47,826 nt of DNA from Acidimicrobiaceae bacterium. Its GTDB lineage: Bacteria > Actinomycetota > Acidimicrobiia > Acidimicrobiales > RAAP-2. Where the stretch lies: contig PMOQ01000029.1 of NCBI GenBank assembly GCA_003161255.1, positions 1 through 47,826 on the forward strand, written 5' to 3'. The translations under genes were made by a program, and so were the position numbers. The notes beneath the pieces are model-generated. The model saw nothing but the letters and a program-made list of their open reading frames with translations. It did not search any database and was not told the origin of the DNA. This document shows, piece by piece, positions 16,758 to 24,766 of the stretch (positions are counted from its first letter, which is position 1; each line of letters opens with the position of its first letter).

Positions 16758-17668
16758 GAGAAGAGCCGGGCCCGAACGGGGCCGGGCCACGTCGACGGAT
16801 CGAGTCCGTGACGGACGAGCAGTGCGATCGTGATGCGATCGACCCCGAAGCCGACGCACGCACTGTGCGCGACGGCCCCGGTGGCGGTCTCGATGCCGAA
16901 GGGCGCGCCGAAGTGGTCGCGGTGGCAGTTGGCCGACATGACCGCGGTTGGGCGGTCATCCGAGCAGATCGCGGTGACGCCCTCGAACTTCAGTCCCTCG
17001 TCGAGCTGGCCGGCGGCGAGGGCGGCGCCGAGGCGGCCGAAGAAAGGGTCGTTGGCTGGGGTCGCGGTCACGTCCAGCCCGATATCGGTGAGGATCGACA
17101 AGCCCCTGGCCAGACTGTCGTCACGGTGGCGCTGCGCCGTGTCGGGCTCGCCGACGTAGACGATCTCGTGCATCTTGAAGGCCTGCATCCGAGTCGGGTC
17201 GGTGCTCGGCTCGTGCCGGAAGCAGTATCCGCTCACCTCGAAGTACCGTCCGCCCGCCGGCAGTCGCCCGGCGCACATCGGATACAGCGAGTAGCAGGCG
17301 GCGGGGGAGAGCACGATCTCGCCCGGCTCGAGCAGGGCCGGCCAATCGCCTCCCGCCGACACGCGCCGGACCAGCTCGACGTGGTCCCGGTCGCCGCCGT
17401 TGAAGACGTGTACGGAACCGACCAGGTCGGGGAAGGACCGGATGTAGTCGGTCGAGTCGAAGGTGCTGCGGGCGATCAGCGGGGGCAGGTGGACAACCGT
17501 CGCCCCGACGTCGTGGCCCCACCGGTGCATCAGGTGGTCGACGGCGTCGGCGATGCCCTGGTAGGTGTCCGAGCGGCCGTAGAGGCCGTCGACACCGGTC
17601 GAGAAGAGGAGCTCGGCCTCGAAGAGCCGATTGCGCAGCTCGGTGTAGGGATCCGCGGCGATCCTCAT
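16754..17668 (-). CDS. Amino acid:[carrier protein] ligase, class II aaRS-like (SerRS homologue lacking the tRNA-binding arm)
   Basis: This 304-residue protein is a class II aminoacyl-tRNA-synthetase catalytic core without a tRNA-binding domain, like Bradyrhizobium Bll0957, which adenylates Gly/Ala and loads it on a carrier protein. Motif 2 is YCFRHEPSTDPTRMQAFKMHE; motif 3 is GFGVDRITIALLVRHG. Cys125 (AACYSLYP), Glu168 (MHEIVYVG) and Cys271 (HSACVGFG) match the zinc ligands Cys131, Glu176 and Cys279 reported for Bll0957, with nearly equal spacing. It overlaps the carrier-protein stop and the hydrolase start, ATGA each time. Which amino acid it uses is not fixed by what I can see. Confidence 0.9.
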   Translation of the reverse strand: MRIAADPYTELRNRLFEAELLFSTGVDGLYGRSDTYQGIADAVDHLMHRWGHDVGATVVHLPPLIARSTFDSTDYIRSFPDLVGSVHVFNGGDRDHVELVRRVSAGGDWPALLEPGEIVLSPAACYSLYPMCAGRLPAGGRYFEVSGYCFRHEPSTDPTRMQAFKMHEIVYVGEPDTAQRHRDDSLARGLSILTDIGLDVTATPANDPFFGRLGAALAAGQLDEGLKFEGVTAICSDDRPTAVMSANCHRDHFGAPFGIETATGAVAHSACVGFGVDRITIALLVRHGLDPSTWPGPVRARLFS

Positions 17669-17928
17669 GCCGACACCGACTGGAGCTCGGACAGCGCCGC
17701 GCCGATGGCGGCCACCGACTGGAACGTGGATTTGCGCAGCATCGATTCGGGGAACTCGACCTCGAAGCAGTCCTCGAGCGCCAGCATGACGTTCACGCTG
17801 GCGTGCGAGGTCATCCCTGCCGAGAAGAGGTCGGCCTGGTCATCCAGGGTCGCGATGGGGACGGCCAGGCGTGCGTGCTCGTCGATCACCTGGCGGATCT
17901 GATCCCTCAACACTCGTTCCTCGCTCAT
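17665..17928 (-). CDS. Aminoacyl/acyl carrier protein, 87 aa
   Basis: This is a four-helix carrier protein with the phosphopantetheine site Ser41 in DLFSAGMTSHASVNVMLALE. The GMTSHASV form, instead of GxDSL, is what I know from carriers paired with class II aaRS-like ligases. The ATG at 17928 gives the natural N-terminus MSEERVLRDQIRQVIDEH; longer frames are alternative-frame readings of the upstream acpS gene. It overlaps acpS (ATGA, 17925-17928) and the ligase (ATGA, 17665-17668), so loading enzyme, carrier and ligase should be made in step. Confidence 0.92.
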   Translation of the reverse strand: MSEERVLRDQIRQVIDEHARLAVPIATLDDQADLFSAGMTSHASVNVMLALEDCFEVEFPESMLRKSTFQSVAAIGAALSELQSVSA

Positions 17929-18356
17929 GGCTCGGGGCGTTCCATTGTCGGCTCTCCGTCGTAGCCAGACGCGGATCCGCTCACGACGACGGCGGCCGCC
18001 AATCCGGCCTCGTGGGTCATGCTTAGGGCAAACGGTCCGAGGCCCCGCTCGACGGCCAGGCGCGCCGCGGCGCCCCGGAGCCGGAGCTTGCAGGAGCCGT
18101 TGGGCAGCCTGACGACCTCGATCGAACGCCAGTCGGGCCGCGCGCCGTCGGGACGCAGCACCTTCAACGTGGCCTCCTTGGCCGCGAACCGCGCCGCAAG
18201 GGAACCGGCGGCGACGTCTGGCGGGCCCTGGCAACTGGCGATCTCGTGCTCGGTGTAGACGCGGCGCAGGTACTTGTCGCCGAATCGCTTGACCGACTTC
18301 GCGACCTCGGAGATGTCGACGAGGTCGACGCCGACCGACAGGTCTTCGATGGTCAT
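17925..18356 (-). CDS. acpS: Holo-[acyl-carrier-protein] synthase, AcpS type
   Basis: This 143-residue phosphopantetheinyl transferase shows SVGVDLVDI (Asp11 for Mg2+), RVYTEHEIASC, SLAARFAAKEATLKVL (Glu61) and ALSMTHEAGLAAAVVV, the AcpS trimer-type signature in full. The last 15 residues extend past the usual end. Its ATG at 18356 overlaps the flippase stop and its stop overlaps the carrier-protein start, so it probably serves that carrier. It is the second transferase in the window, distinct from the Sfp type at 8221. It could also be the housekeeping AcpS, though its position argues against this. Confidence 0.9.
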   Translation of the reverse strand: MTIEDLSVGVDLVDISEVAKSVKRFGDKYLRRVYTEHEIASCQGPPDVAAGSLAARFAAKEATLKVLRPDGARPDWRSIEVVRLPNGSCKLRLRGAAARLAVERGLGPFALSMTHEAGLAAAVVVSGSASGYDGEPTMERPEP

Positions 18357-19846
18357 GGGGTCGGCTCCAACAACGCGCCCTTCGGCGGGCTGAGCATCGA
18401 CGAGCGAATCAACCCCACGATCCGACGGACCTCGGCGCGCATCGGCGGCAGGAGGACCAGGGCGACCGGGGCCAGGAGGAGGAATGCCCATGGCAGTGGC
18501 AGCAGCGGGAACAGGATCGGCGGGGCGAGCACGACGACCCACGGGAGGATCTTCTTGTAGCTGAAGCTGAACATCTTCCGCACGATGTGGTCTGCCACCA
18601 CCAGGTTGGCCAGCGTGAGCAGCCACGCCACCCCGTAGCCGTCGAGACCGATGTGCTTGACCAGGATCACCGACCCGACGGCGAGCGCGATGCCCTGGAC
18701 CGCCGCGACGGAGGTGACGGCCATGTTGCGGCCCCGGCTGTAGAGGAAGGTCGTCTGGATGAAGCCGGCCGCACCGAGCATGGTGGCTAGCGCGAGCAGG
18801 CTGTAGAGCGGGAGCGCCCTCGTCCACTCGTGGCCGAAGAGCGCCGGCACCAGCCACCGGGCCGCGATCCCGAAGCACGCGAAGGGAACCGCCAGCGCGA
18901 GGAGTTGGAGCAGCGAGCCTTCCTCGATCGAGTAGCGGAGCCGGTCCTTCTCGTCGCTTCCCACCCGTGACATCGCGACCATTCCGAGGCGGTAGGCGCC
19001 GCGCTTCGCGAAGGCGATGGTGTCGACCAGACGCTGCGCGAACGCGACGTAGCCGACACCGGCCGCGCCAAGGAAGGTTCCGACCACGAGCGGGTTCACG
19101 AGATCAGCGAGACGGTTGACCCATTGGGCCGTCGAGTAGCTCAGGCCGTGGCGCCACATGTCCCGGATGGCCGGCATCGACCAGTCCCAGCGCAGCCGGA
19201 GCCCCGAGGTGACCCAGCTCGCCACGAACAGCCATGTCTGCCACGCGAAGTACCCGGCCACGAGGGCCCAGGCCTTGGCACCGAGAAACGCCAACGGCAC
19301 CGCGGTGGCATACAGCGCCACATCGCCCCCGAGCTCCAGCATGCCCATGAGCCGATATCCGAAGCGGCGCTCGATCGCCGCCTGCGAGGGGGCCCACAGC
19401 ACGTTCACCGGGATGCTGAGCAGCAGGATGCGCAGTGGCAGGAGCACGCCGATCGGACGCAGCAGGCTCCCGAGTGCGAAGGTCAGGCCCTCCGCTATCC
19501 CGGTCGCCGCGACCGAGGTCACCAACAGGAAGGTGAAGGCCTGGTTGTAGTGGTGTGCCGCCACGTCGCCGGTCATGCGGATCAGGTAGACCTCGGAGCC
19601 CATCTGGGCGACCGTCGCTATGACGAGGACGAATGCAGCCGCACCGCTGTAGATCCCGTAGGGACGCGGCCCGATCAACCGGACCACCAAGATGACCCCA
19701 ACCAGTCGGATGACCATGCCGATCGCCTCGCGACCGACCATGTAGCCACCGCCACGCACGGCCAGTTGGCCGAGGGAGCGATCTTCCATCTGCCCGGAGG
19801 CTTCGCCGGGCTCCGGAGTCTCCGGGTCCTGCGAGGGTGGCTGCAC
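18353..19846 (-). CDS. Wzx-type polysaccharide flippase (MOP superfamily)
   Basis: The 497-residue protein has about 12-14 hydrophobic segments and the polysaccharide-exporter layout: an N-terminal amphipathic stretch, then GGGYMVGREAIGMVIRLVGV, a central SYSTAQWVNRLADLVNPLVV segment and YGVAWLLTLANLVVADHIV near the end. Flippases of this kind move undecaprenyl-linked repeat units across the membrane. The start is GTG at 19846 with AAGGAGG just upstream. It lies 36 bases after the GAF/GGDEF gene and overlaps acpS, which puts flipping and carrier-protein loading in one transcript. MurJ-type lipid II flippases are less similar. Confidence 0.85.
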   Translation of the reverse strand: MQPPSQDPETPEPGEASGQMEDRSLGQLAVRGGGYMVGREAIGMVIRLVGVILVVRLIGPRPYGIYSGAAAFVLVIATVAQMGSEVYLIRMTGDVAAHHYNQAFTFLLVTSVAATGIAEGLTFALGSLLRPIGVLLPLRILLLSIPVNVLWAPSQAAIERRFGYRLMGMLELGGDVALYATAVPLAFLGAKAWALVAGYFAWQTWLFVASWVTSGLRLRWDWSMPAIRDMWRHGLSYSTAQWVNRLADLVNPLVVGTFLGAAGVGYVAFAQRLVDTIAFAKRGAYRLGMVAMSRVGSDEKDRLRYSIEEGSLLQLLALAVPFACFGIAARWLVPALFGHEWTRALPLYSLLALATMLGAAGFIQTTFLYSRGRNMAVTSVAAVQGIALAVGSVILVKHIGLDGYGVAWLLTLANLVVADHIVRKMFSFSYKKILPWVVVLAPPILFPLLPLPWAFLLLAPVALVLLPPMRAEVRRIVGLIRSSMLSPPKGALLEPTP

Positions 19847-19882
19847 CTTCCTCCTTACGGCGAGTGAGCGACGTTGCAGATG

Positions 19883-21328
19883 TCATCGCCCGCGCAACGA
19901 GTCGGCCGCCTGGCGAAGAAGCTCCTCAGCGGTGACCGTACTGCCGGCGGTCGCCGAAGCGACGGACGAGCGGGCCGTCAATCCGCCGGCGCTCGACTCG
20001 ATGCCCGCTGTCAGGGTTGACACGGAGCGCTCGCGGATCGTCTCTATGTCGACGGCACCGGGACGGAGGTCGACCAGCACAGCGAACATCGTCGGACCGA
20101 CCCGAGCGACGATGTCGCGATCGCGCAGGTGGTTGGTGAGCCGACCCGCCACGGTCATGAGCGCGTTGGTGCTGAGCGGTTCGGCGTTCGCCGCGGCCAC
20201 GTCGACGAGGATCAGGCCGACGACGCCCTCGTTGTTGCGTACGTGAGCGAGCGACGCGCTGAGGCGCCCGACGAGGGTGGTGAGCGTGGCCAGACCCGTG
20301 ACCGGATCCGGACCGAGCATGGTGTCGAGGTCGTCGACGCCGGTCGCGGGAGCGATCACCACGGGCTTGTGGTCGCGGGTCCCGAAGGTGGACGGCGTCG
20401 CCGTCGGCGCTGTCGGCGCGGGTGCCGTCAGGTCTTGCGTCGGCATCTTGAGCACCGGTTCCTCGGCGACGGTCGGGATGGCGGGTGCGACCGCTTCGAC
20501 CCACTCCACCTCGTCGAGGCCGAGGAACTCCCAGTCGTCCGAGCGCGACTCGCGCCCTTCACCTGAGATGGGTGTGCCCCAGCTGGTCCCGGCGGGCTCG
20601 AAGGCGTCGGCCGCCGAGTCGAGCGGGTGCTCGTCATCGGTGTCGTCGAACAGTTCGTCGAACTCGGAGGTCTCGGGTTCCATGTAGCCAACGAACGGTG
20701 GAGCGAGCCCGGGCTCGACGGCCGAGGGAATGCCGGGGACAACCGGGGTCTCGACCATCGGTTCGTAGGCGGGCTGGCCCGGCTCCGGGATCGAGGGTGG
20801 GGGTGGGGGTGGGGGTGTCGCTATGGCGGGCTGGTCGAACGCCGGCACGCCCTCGAGGACCTGCTGGCGCGCCCGGAGGTAGGACGTCAGCCGCCCGGCC
20901 AGGCTGCCGAGCAGGTTCAGTTGGTCCTGCTCGAAATGGCCGGCCAGGGGCTCGGCGACGCACAGCAGGCCCCAGGGGTGCTCGGGTGCCTCGGGATCGC
21001 TCAGGGCGGCGGCGGCCAGCTTGATGTGGTGGCCCTGGCCCGTCCACATGCCCTTCAGCACGCGACCGCTACGCACGAGGACGGTGCCGCCGGATAGGTG
21101 GGGGTCCTCCCAGGTCTGGCGGACCAGCTCGTCGATCGCTTCTACCGACCAGCTCGGGTCGCTCGTGAGGGATGGGAACGTGGCGATGGCGAAGCCTCCG
21201 TCGGCCTTGCGGAGCGCCGCGAAGGCGAGCGAGACCCCACACTGGGTCTTGGCCATCCGAAGGAGGTGGCCGACCCCGCCGTGGGCCCCGTTCGTGCTGC
21301 CCTGGTCTTCGGTCATCGTGTTGGCCAC
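19883..21328 (-). CDS. GAF plus degenerate GGDEF protein keeping the c-di-GMP I-site (PelD-like layout)
   Basis: The 481-residue cytosolic protein has an N-terminal GAF-like sensor (about 15-165), an acidic Pro-rich linker (about 170-300) and a C-terminal GGDEF-fold domain that starts GPDPVTGLATLTTLVGRL. The active-site loop reads GPTMF (411-415) instead of GGDEF, so cyclase activity is not expected. Five residues earlier stands RDRD (402-405), the RxxD inhibitory site that binds c-di-GMP, at canonical spacing. PelD has the same GAF/degenerate-GGDEF/RxxD layout but with membrane segments. GAAGGGAG precedes the GTG at 21328; an ATG at 21316 is an alternative. It heads the flippase/aminoacyl-carrier operon. 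Confidence 0.82.
   Translation of the reverse strand: MANTMTEDQGSTNGAHGGVGHLLRMAKTQCGVSLAFAALRKADGGFAIATFPSLTSDPSWSVEAIDELVRQTWEDPHLSGGTVLVRSGRVLKGMWTGQGHHIKLAAAALSDPEAPEHPWGLLCVAEPLAGHFEQDQLNLLGSLAGRLTSYLRARQQVLEGVPAFDQPAIATPPPPPPPSIPEPGQPAYEPMVETPVVPGIPSAVEPGLAPPFVGYMEPETSEFDELFDDTDDEHPLDSAADAFEPAGTSWGTPISGEGRESRSDDWEFLGLDEVEWVEAVAPAIPTVAEEPVLKMPTQDLTAPAPTAPTATPSTFGTRDHKPVVIAPATGVDDLDTMLGPDPVTGLATLTTLVGRLSASLAHVRNNEGVVGLILVDVAAANAEPLSTNALMTVAGRLTNHLRDRDIVARVGPTMFAVLVDLRPGAVDIETIRERSVSTLTAGIESSAGGLTARSSVASATAGSTVTAEELLRQAADSLRGR
20795..20815 (+). other. G-quadruplex-type G tract inside a coding region
   Basis: On the plus strand one GGG run and three GGGGG runs are separated by single T bases. 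It lies in the minus-strand gene for the degenerate GGDEF protein and codes for its poly-proline linker, so the G-rich strand is the template. Confidence 0.6.
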
Positions 21329-21658
21329 GCCACTCGCTCCCTTCGGCGACCCCGGGGGATGGGGTCTCGGTCCATCGCCTGGGTGATATCAGGTCCTGGT
21401 CGTGCAATCTCGGATGCACCCGAGCTCGTACAGGCAGCGTACGGATCGGGCGTCCCACGGCCGTCTAATCCCTGTCCCAGCCCTGGTAGACGGCCGAAAG
21501 GGGTCAAATCGGCGGGTTTCGGGGTGCCGTGGGAGCCCGACGGCGACCGGATCCGGCCCCCGGTCCGGATCCTCGGATTGGAGGGGGTCGGCCGCTACCA
21601 TCGATCGCTGAGCGTGTTTCCGGGGCAGCTCGCACGGCTCTTTCGAGGAGTGGGGCAC
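21329..21658. other. Divergent intergenic region, 330 bases
   Basis: This separates the minus-strand GAF/GGDEF operon from the plus-strand condensation gene and must hold promoters for both. It contains the palindrome TGATATCA at 21384-21391 and a larger inverted repeat at 21458-21496. I see no convincing coding frame or -35/-10 pair. Confidence 0.5.
21458..21496. promoter_or_regulatory. 10-bp perfect inverted repeat, putative operator
   Basis: CGGCCGTCTA (21458-21467) and TAGACGGCCG (21487-21496) are perfect reverse complements with a 19-base spacer. Half-site centres are about 29 bases apart, near three helical turns, so two dimers or a looped regulator could bind. No T run follows, so it is less like a terminator. 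Confidence 0.45.
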
Positions 21659-21757
21659 ATGGCGGCCGGCGCAGCAGCACTTGGGCCCGGAGAGGTCCAC
21701 CCGAGCCAACCCAGCCGTCACGCACCCGTGGGCCCGGCCAACCTCGCTTGTGACTGA
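21659..21757 (+). CDS. Possible 32-codon leader ORF coupled to the condensation gene
   Basis: GAGGAG ends about ten bases before an ATG at 21659, the best ribosome site in this area. The frame codes for MAAGAAALGPGEVHPSQPSR and 12 more residues and stops TGA at 21755-21757, overlapping the GTG at 21750 in another frame. The condensation gene has no ribosome site of its own, so reading this short frame may deliver ribosomes to it. No homologue is recognised; it may be purely a coupling device. Confidence 0.35.
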   Translation: MAAGAAALGPGEVHPSQPSRHAPVGPANLACD

Positions 21758-24332
21758 GCCCCTTGGCGTGGACCCGGGCCCGGCGCCGCTCTCGGTGGCC
21801 CAGGAAGCCCTCTGGTACCTGAGCCTCCTCGTCCCGAGCCAGATCAGCTACAACGAGGCAATATCGATCCGCAAGGACGGGCCACTCGATCTGGACGCCT
21901 TCCGCCGCTCGTTCAACGAGATCGTTCGCCGTCACGAGGCCTGGCGGACCACGTTCGACACCGAGAAGGGCGTGCCGATCCAGGTCCTGCGGCCCCCGCC
22001 GCATTTCGACCTCCCGGTCATCGACCTCAGCCACCTCGGTATGGAGGAGGCCGAGCGCCGGGCCGTCGGCATCGCCGCCGAGGTGTCCATGGCCCCCTAT
22101 GACCTGCGTCGCGGGCCGCTGTTGCGGCCGCGGCTCATCAGGTTCTCGGCCGAGCACCACCGGCTCTATCTGGCCATGCACCACCTCGTGTTCGACGGGG
22201 TCAGCGTCTATCGGGTCGTCCTGCCCGAGTTGGTGGCGCTCTACGACGCGTTCTCGCTCGGCGCGCCGTCGCCGCTGGCCGAGCCGCCGGCCCAATACGT
22301 CGACTACGCCCGTTGGGAGCAGCACTGGATCACCCAGCCCCGGGTCGAGCGCCGCATCGAGCACTGGCGCAAGCACCTCACGCCGACGCCCGAGCTCCGG
22401 TTCCCGTTCGACCACTCGAGGCCCGAGACCCAGCGCTTCTTGGGCGGCGTGGTGCCGTTGTCGGTGCCGAACGAAACGGTGGCCCGCCTGCGCCAGGTCG
22501 GGCAGGGGACCGGGGCGACGCTGTTCCAGGTCATCGCGACGGCGTGGTCGTTGCTGCTCGGCCGATACTCGGGTCAAGACGACGTCGTCTTCGCGACGGC
22601 GGCCGATCTCCGGCAGCGGCCTGAGTTCGAGGGTGTCGTCGGGTACTCGATCACGCCGCTCGTGTTGCGGGTCGAACTGGGCGGCGACCCCGGGTTCAGC
22701 GAGCTCGTCGTCCGGGTCCGCAACGAGCTGCTCGATGGCCTCGAGAACCTGGTGCCGTTCGAACGGCTGGTGCGCGAGATCCATCCGGCGACGCTCCCGA
22801 ACGCCAACCCGATCTACCAGACGATGTTCATCTTGGAGCCGCCGGTCGTGGCACCGGACCCCACCTGGTCGATCCACCAGATGGAGAGCGCCATCGGCAG
22901 CGCCGTCGGCACGACCAAGATGGACCTCGAGCTGGAGCTGGACGAGCGGCCCGAGGGCCACATCGCAGGCCGGCTCTTCTATGACCGCGACCTGTTCGAA
23001 CGGTCGAGCGCGGTGCGGATCGTCGGGCACTGGCTGCGCATGCTCGACGGCGTGGCGGCCGAGCCGACGACCCCGGTCTCCCGGATCTCGCTCGTCTCCG
23101 AGCAGGACCGCCAGGATCTCATCGAATGGAACTCGACGACCACCATCCGGACCCCGGCGACCGTCGACGACCTGGTGACCAGGCAGTCGGCGAGATCGCT
23201 GGCGGCAACGGCGGTGGTCGCGGACGGGCAGGTGGTCAGCAACGGCGAGCTGGTGCGGCGGGCCGGACAGGTGGCCCATCGGCTGGGCGCGGCCGGGGTC
23301 AAGCCGGGCGACGCGGTGGCGCTCCTGTCAACGCCGACGGCCGACCTGGCCGCGGCGATGCTCGGCGTGTTGCAGGCCGGCGCCGTCCATCTGCTTCTCG
23401 ACCCGGGAGACGAGACCGACCGGCTGGATGTGATCGTGGCCGACTCGGGTGCGACGGCGGTACTGGTCGAAGAGTCGCTCCGTGGCCGGCTGGGCGTGTC
23501 GTCGGCCCAGGTGCTGGTGTTGGAGCCTCCCGGCGCGGTGCCGTTCCCTACCACCGCGGTGAAAAACCGGGACCCGGGGGCGCTCTGTGCGCTCCAGTAC
23601 ACGCAGCGGCGCGGGCGGCCGGTCGGCGTCGCCACGAACCACGGCTCGGTGGTCAACCTCTGCGCCGCCATGGCGACCGAGCTCGGCGTCGGCCCGGCCG
23701 ACGTCGTCGTCGTCCTCCCGTCCACCCTGTACCGCTCGCCGGCCACGGCGCTCTGGATGCCGCTCATGGCCGGGGCCAGAATCGTGATGGCACCCGACGA
23801 TGCTGCACACGACGGCGGCCGGCTCAGCCGGCTCATCACCGAGGAACGGATCTCATTCGTCGAGGCCACGCCGGGCGAGTGGCGGGCGCTCATCGACACC
23901 GGCTTGCGGGCATCGAGGGGGCTGGCCATGTTGAGCGGCGGCGGGCTGCTCACCGACGTGCTGGCCGACCAGCTTCTCGATCGCTGCCGGGTGCTCTGGA
24001 GCGCCTACGGCACACCCGAGACGACCACGTACGCCACGCTCGGCCGCGTCGAACGCGGCGAACCGATCACCGTCGGCAGGCCGATCGCCAACACCCGGGT
24101 CCACGTTGTGGACGCCCACGGCCGCCAGGCGCCCGTCGGCATGGCCGGGGACCTTTTGGTGGCCGGGGCCGGAGTGGCATCCGGCTACCGCAACTGCGAC
24201 GACCTCTCGGCAGACTTTTTCGTCGAGGACCGGTTCGGGGCCGGTACGGCGTTTCGCACTGGCGAACTGGCCCGATGGCGGACCGAGGGAAACCTCGAGC
24301 TGGTCACCCGATCGGGCTCGGAAGGCCGGTAG
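21750..24332 (+). CDS. NRPS-like condensation domain fused to a degenerate, truncated adenylation domain
   Basis: 860 residues from GTG 21750. The condensation domain (about 10-450) has PLSVAQEALWYL, RHEAWRTTF and an intact catalytic HHLVFDG (His144-Gly150), so amide or ester formation is possible. An adenylation-like domain follows (about 465-860): the A3 loop reads LQYTQRRGRPVGV instead of YTSGSTGxPKG, so the ATP-loop Ser/Thr/Lys are lost; A5 survives as SAYGTPETT and A7 as FRTGELARW. The protein then stops, with no A8, no A10 lysine and no carrier domain. The adenylation half is probably inactive. The condensation domain would have to use carriers in trans, such as those at 8969 and 17665. 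Confidence 0.88.
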   Translation: MTEPLGVDPGPAPLSVAQEALWYLSLLVPSQISYNEAISIRKDGPLDLDAFRRSFNEIVRRHEAWRTTFDTEKGVPIQVLRPPPHFDLPVIDLSHLGMEEAERRAVGIAAEVSMAPYDLRRGPLLRPRLIRFSAEHHRLYLAMHHLVFDGVSVYRVVLPELVALYDAFSLGAPSPLAEPPAQYVDYARWEQHWITQPRVERRIEHWRKHLTPTPELRFPFDHSRPETQRFLGGVVPLSVPNETVARLRQVGQGTGATLFQVIATAWSLLLGRYSGQDDVVFATAADLRQRPEFEGVVGYSITPLVLRVELGGDPGFSELVVRVRNELLDGLENLVPFERLVREIHPATLPNANPIYQTMFILEPPVVAPDPTWSIHQMESAIGSAVGTTKMDLELELDERPEGHIAGRLFYDRDLFERSSAVRIVGHWLRMLDGVAAEPTTPVSRISLVSEQDRQDLIEWNSTTTIRTPATVDDLVTRQSARSLAATAVVADGQVVSNGELVRRAGQVAHRLGAAGVKPGDAVALLSTPTADLAAAMLGVLQAGAVHLLLDPGDETDRLDVIVADSGATAVLVEESLRGRLGVSSAQVLVLEPPGAVPFPTTAVKNRDPGALCALQYTQRRGRPVGVATNHGSVVNLCAAMATELGVGPADVVVVLPSTLYRSPATALWMPLMAGARIVMAPDDAAHDGGRLSRLITEERISFVEATPGEWRALIDTGLRASRGLAMLSGGGLLTDVLADQLLDRCRVLWSAYGTPETTTYATLGRVERGEPITVGRPIANTRVHVVDAHGRQAPVGMAGDLLVAGAGVASGYRNCDDLSADFFVEDRFGAGTAFRTGELARWRTEGNLELVTRSGSEGR

Positions 24333-24507
24333 TCCCGGACCCTCGGGTTAGACGCCGAGTGGACGGCATCACCATGTGCCGAGATCGGGCTCAGTCCACC
24401 ACACGCGGCCTTGTCCGGTTTGCGCTGTGGCTTCAGATGGTCGACGCGACGGCCTCGAGCCACCCCAGGTCGTCGTTGGCCGTAGTTCTGTTGGCCACAA
24501 AGAGCTC

Positions 24508-24762
24508 ATGGCTAAGACCATCGCCGAGCGAGAACTCCGGAATGACACACGCCAAGATGATCGCGGCTGTGATCGACGGCGAGAGCTTTATGTTCACTCG
24601 CGACGGGGTGCCGGTGGCAGAACTACGTCCGATCCACCAGACGCGCGCCGGACCTTTGTGCCGCGAGCTGAGCTTCTGGCGCTCGCCACCGCCGCCGGGC
24701 CGCGCCCCGACCCGGCGCGATTGAGAGCGGATCTCGATCGAGTCGTGGACCAGGGCCTGTAG
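24508..24762 (+). pseudogene. Frameshifted Phd/YefM-type antitoxin
   Basis: The frame from ATG 24508 reads MAKTIAERELRND. Phd homology then continues one frame over (about 24550-24645) as AKMIAAVIDGESFMFTRDGV and PVAELRPIHQT. It then returns to the first frame as RRTFVPRAELLALATAAG and DPARLRADLDRVVDQGL, with TAG at 24760. Two compensating single-base shifts thus break an otherwise complete antitoxin. These may be real decay or sequencing errors; the toxin fragment just downstream favours decay. Confidence 0.7.
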
Positions 24763-24766
24763 TGCC

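Noticed and set aside
17929-18234. Longer N-terminus for the carrier protein
   Set aside because: This part is an alternative frame of acpS; the ATG at 17928 gives the normal carrier N-terminus and an ATGA overlap.
21504-23279. A 591-codon minus-strand frame opposite the condensation domain
   Set aside because: Antisense to HHLVFDG-containing sequence, Arg/Asp/Pro-biased, no start signal.
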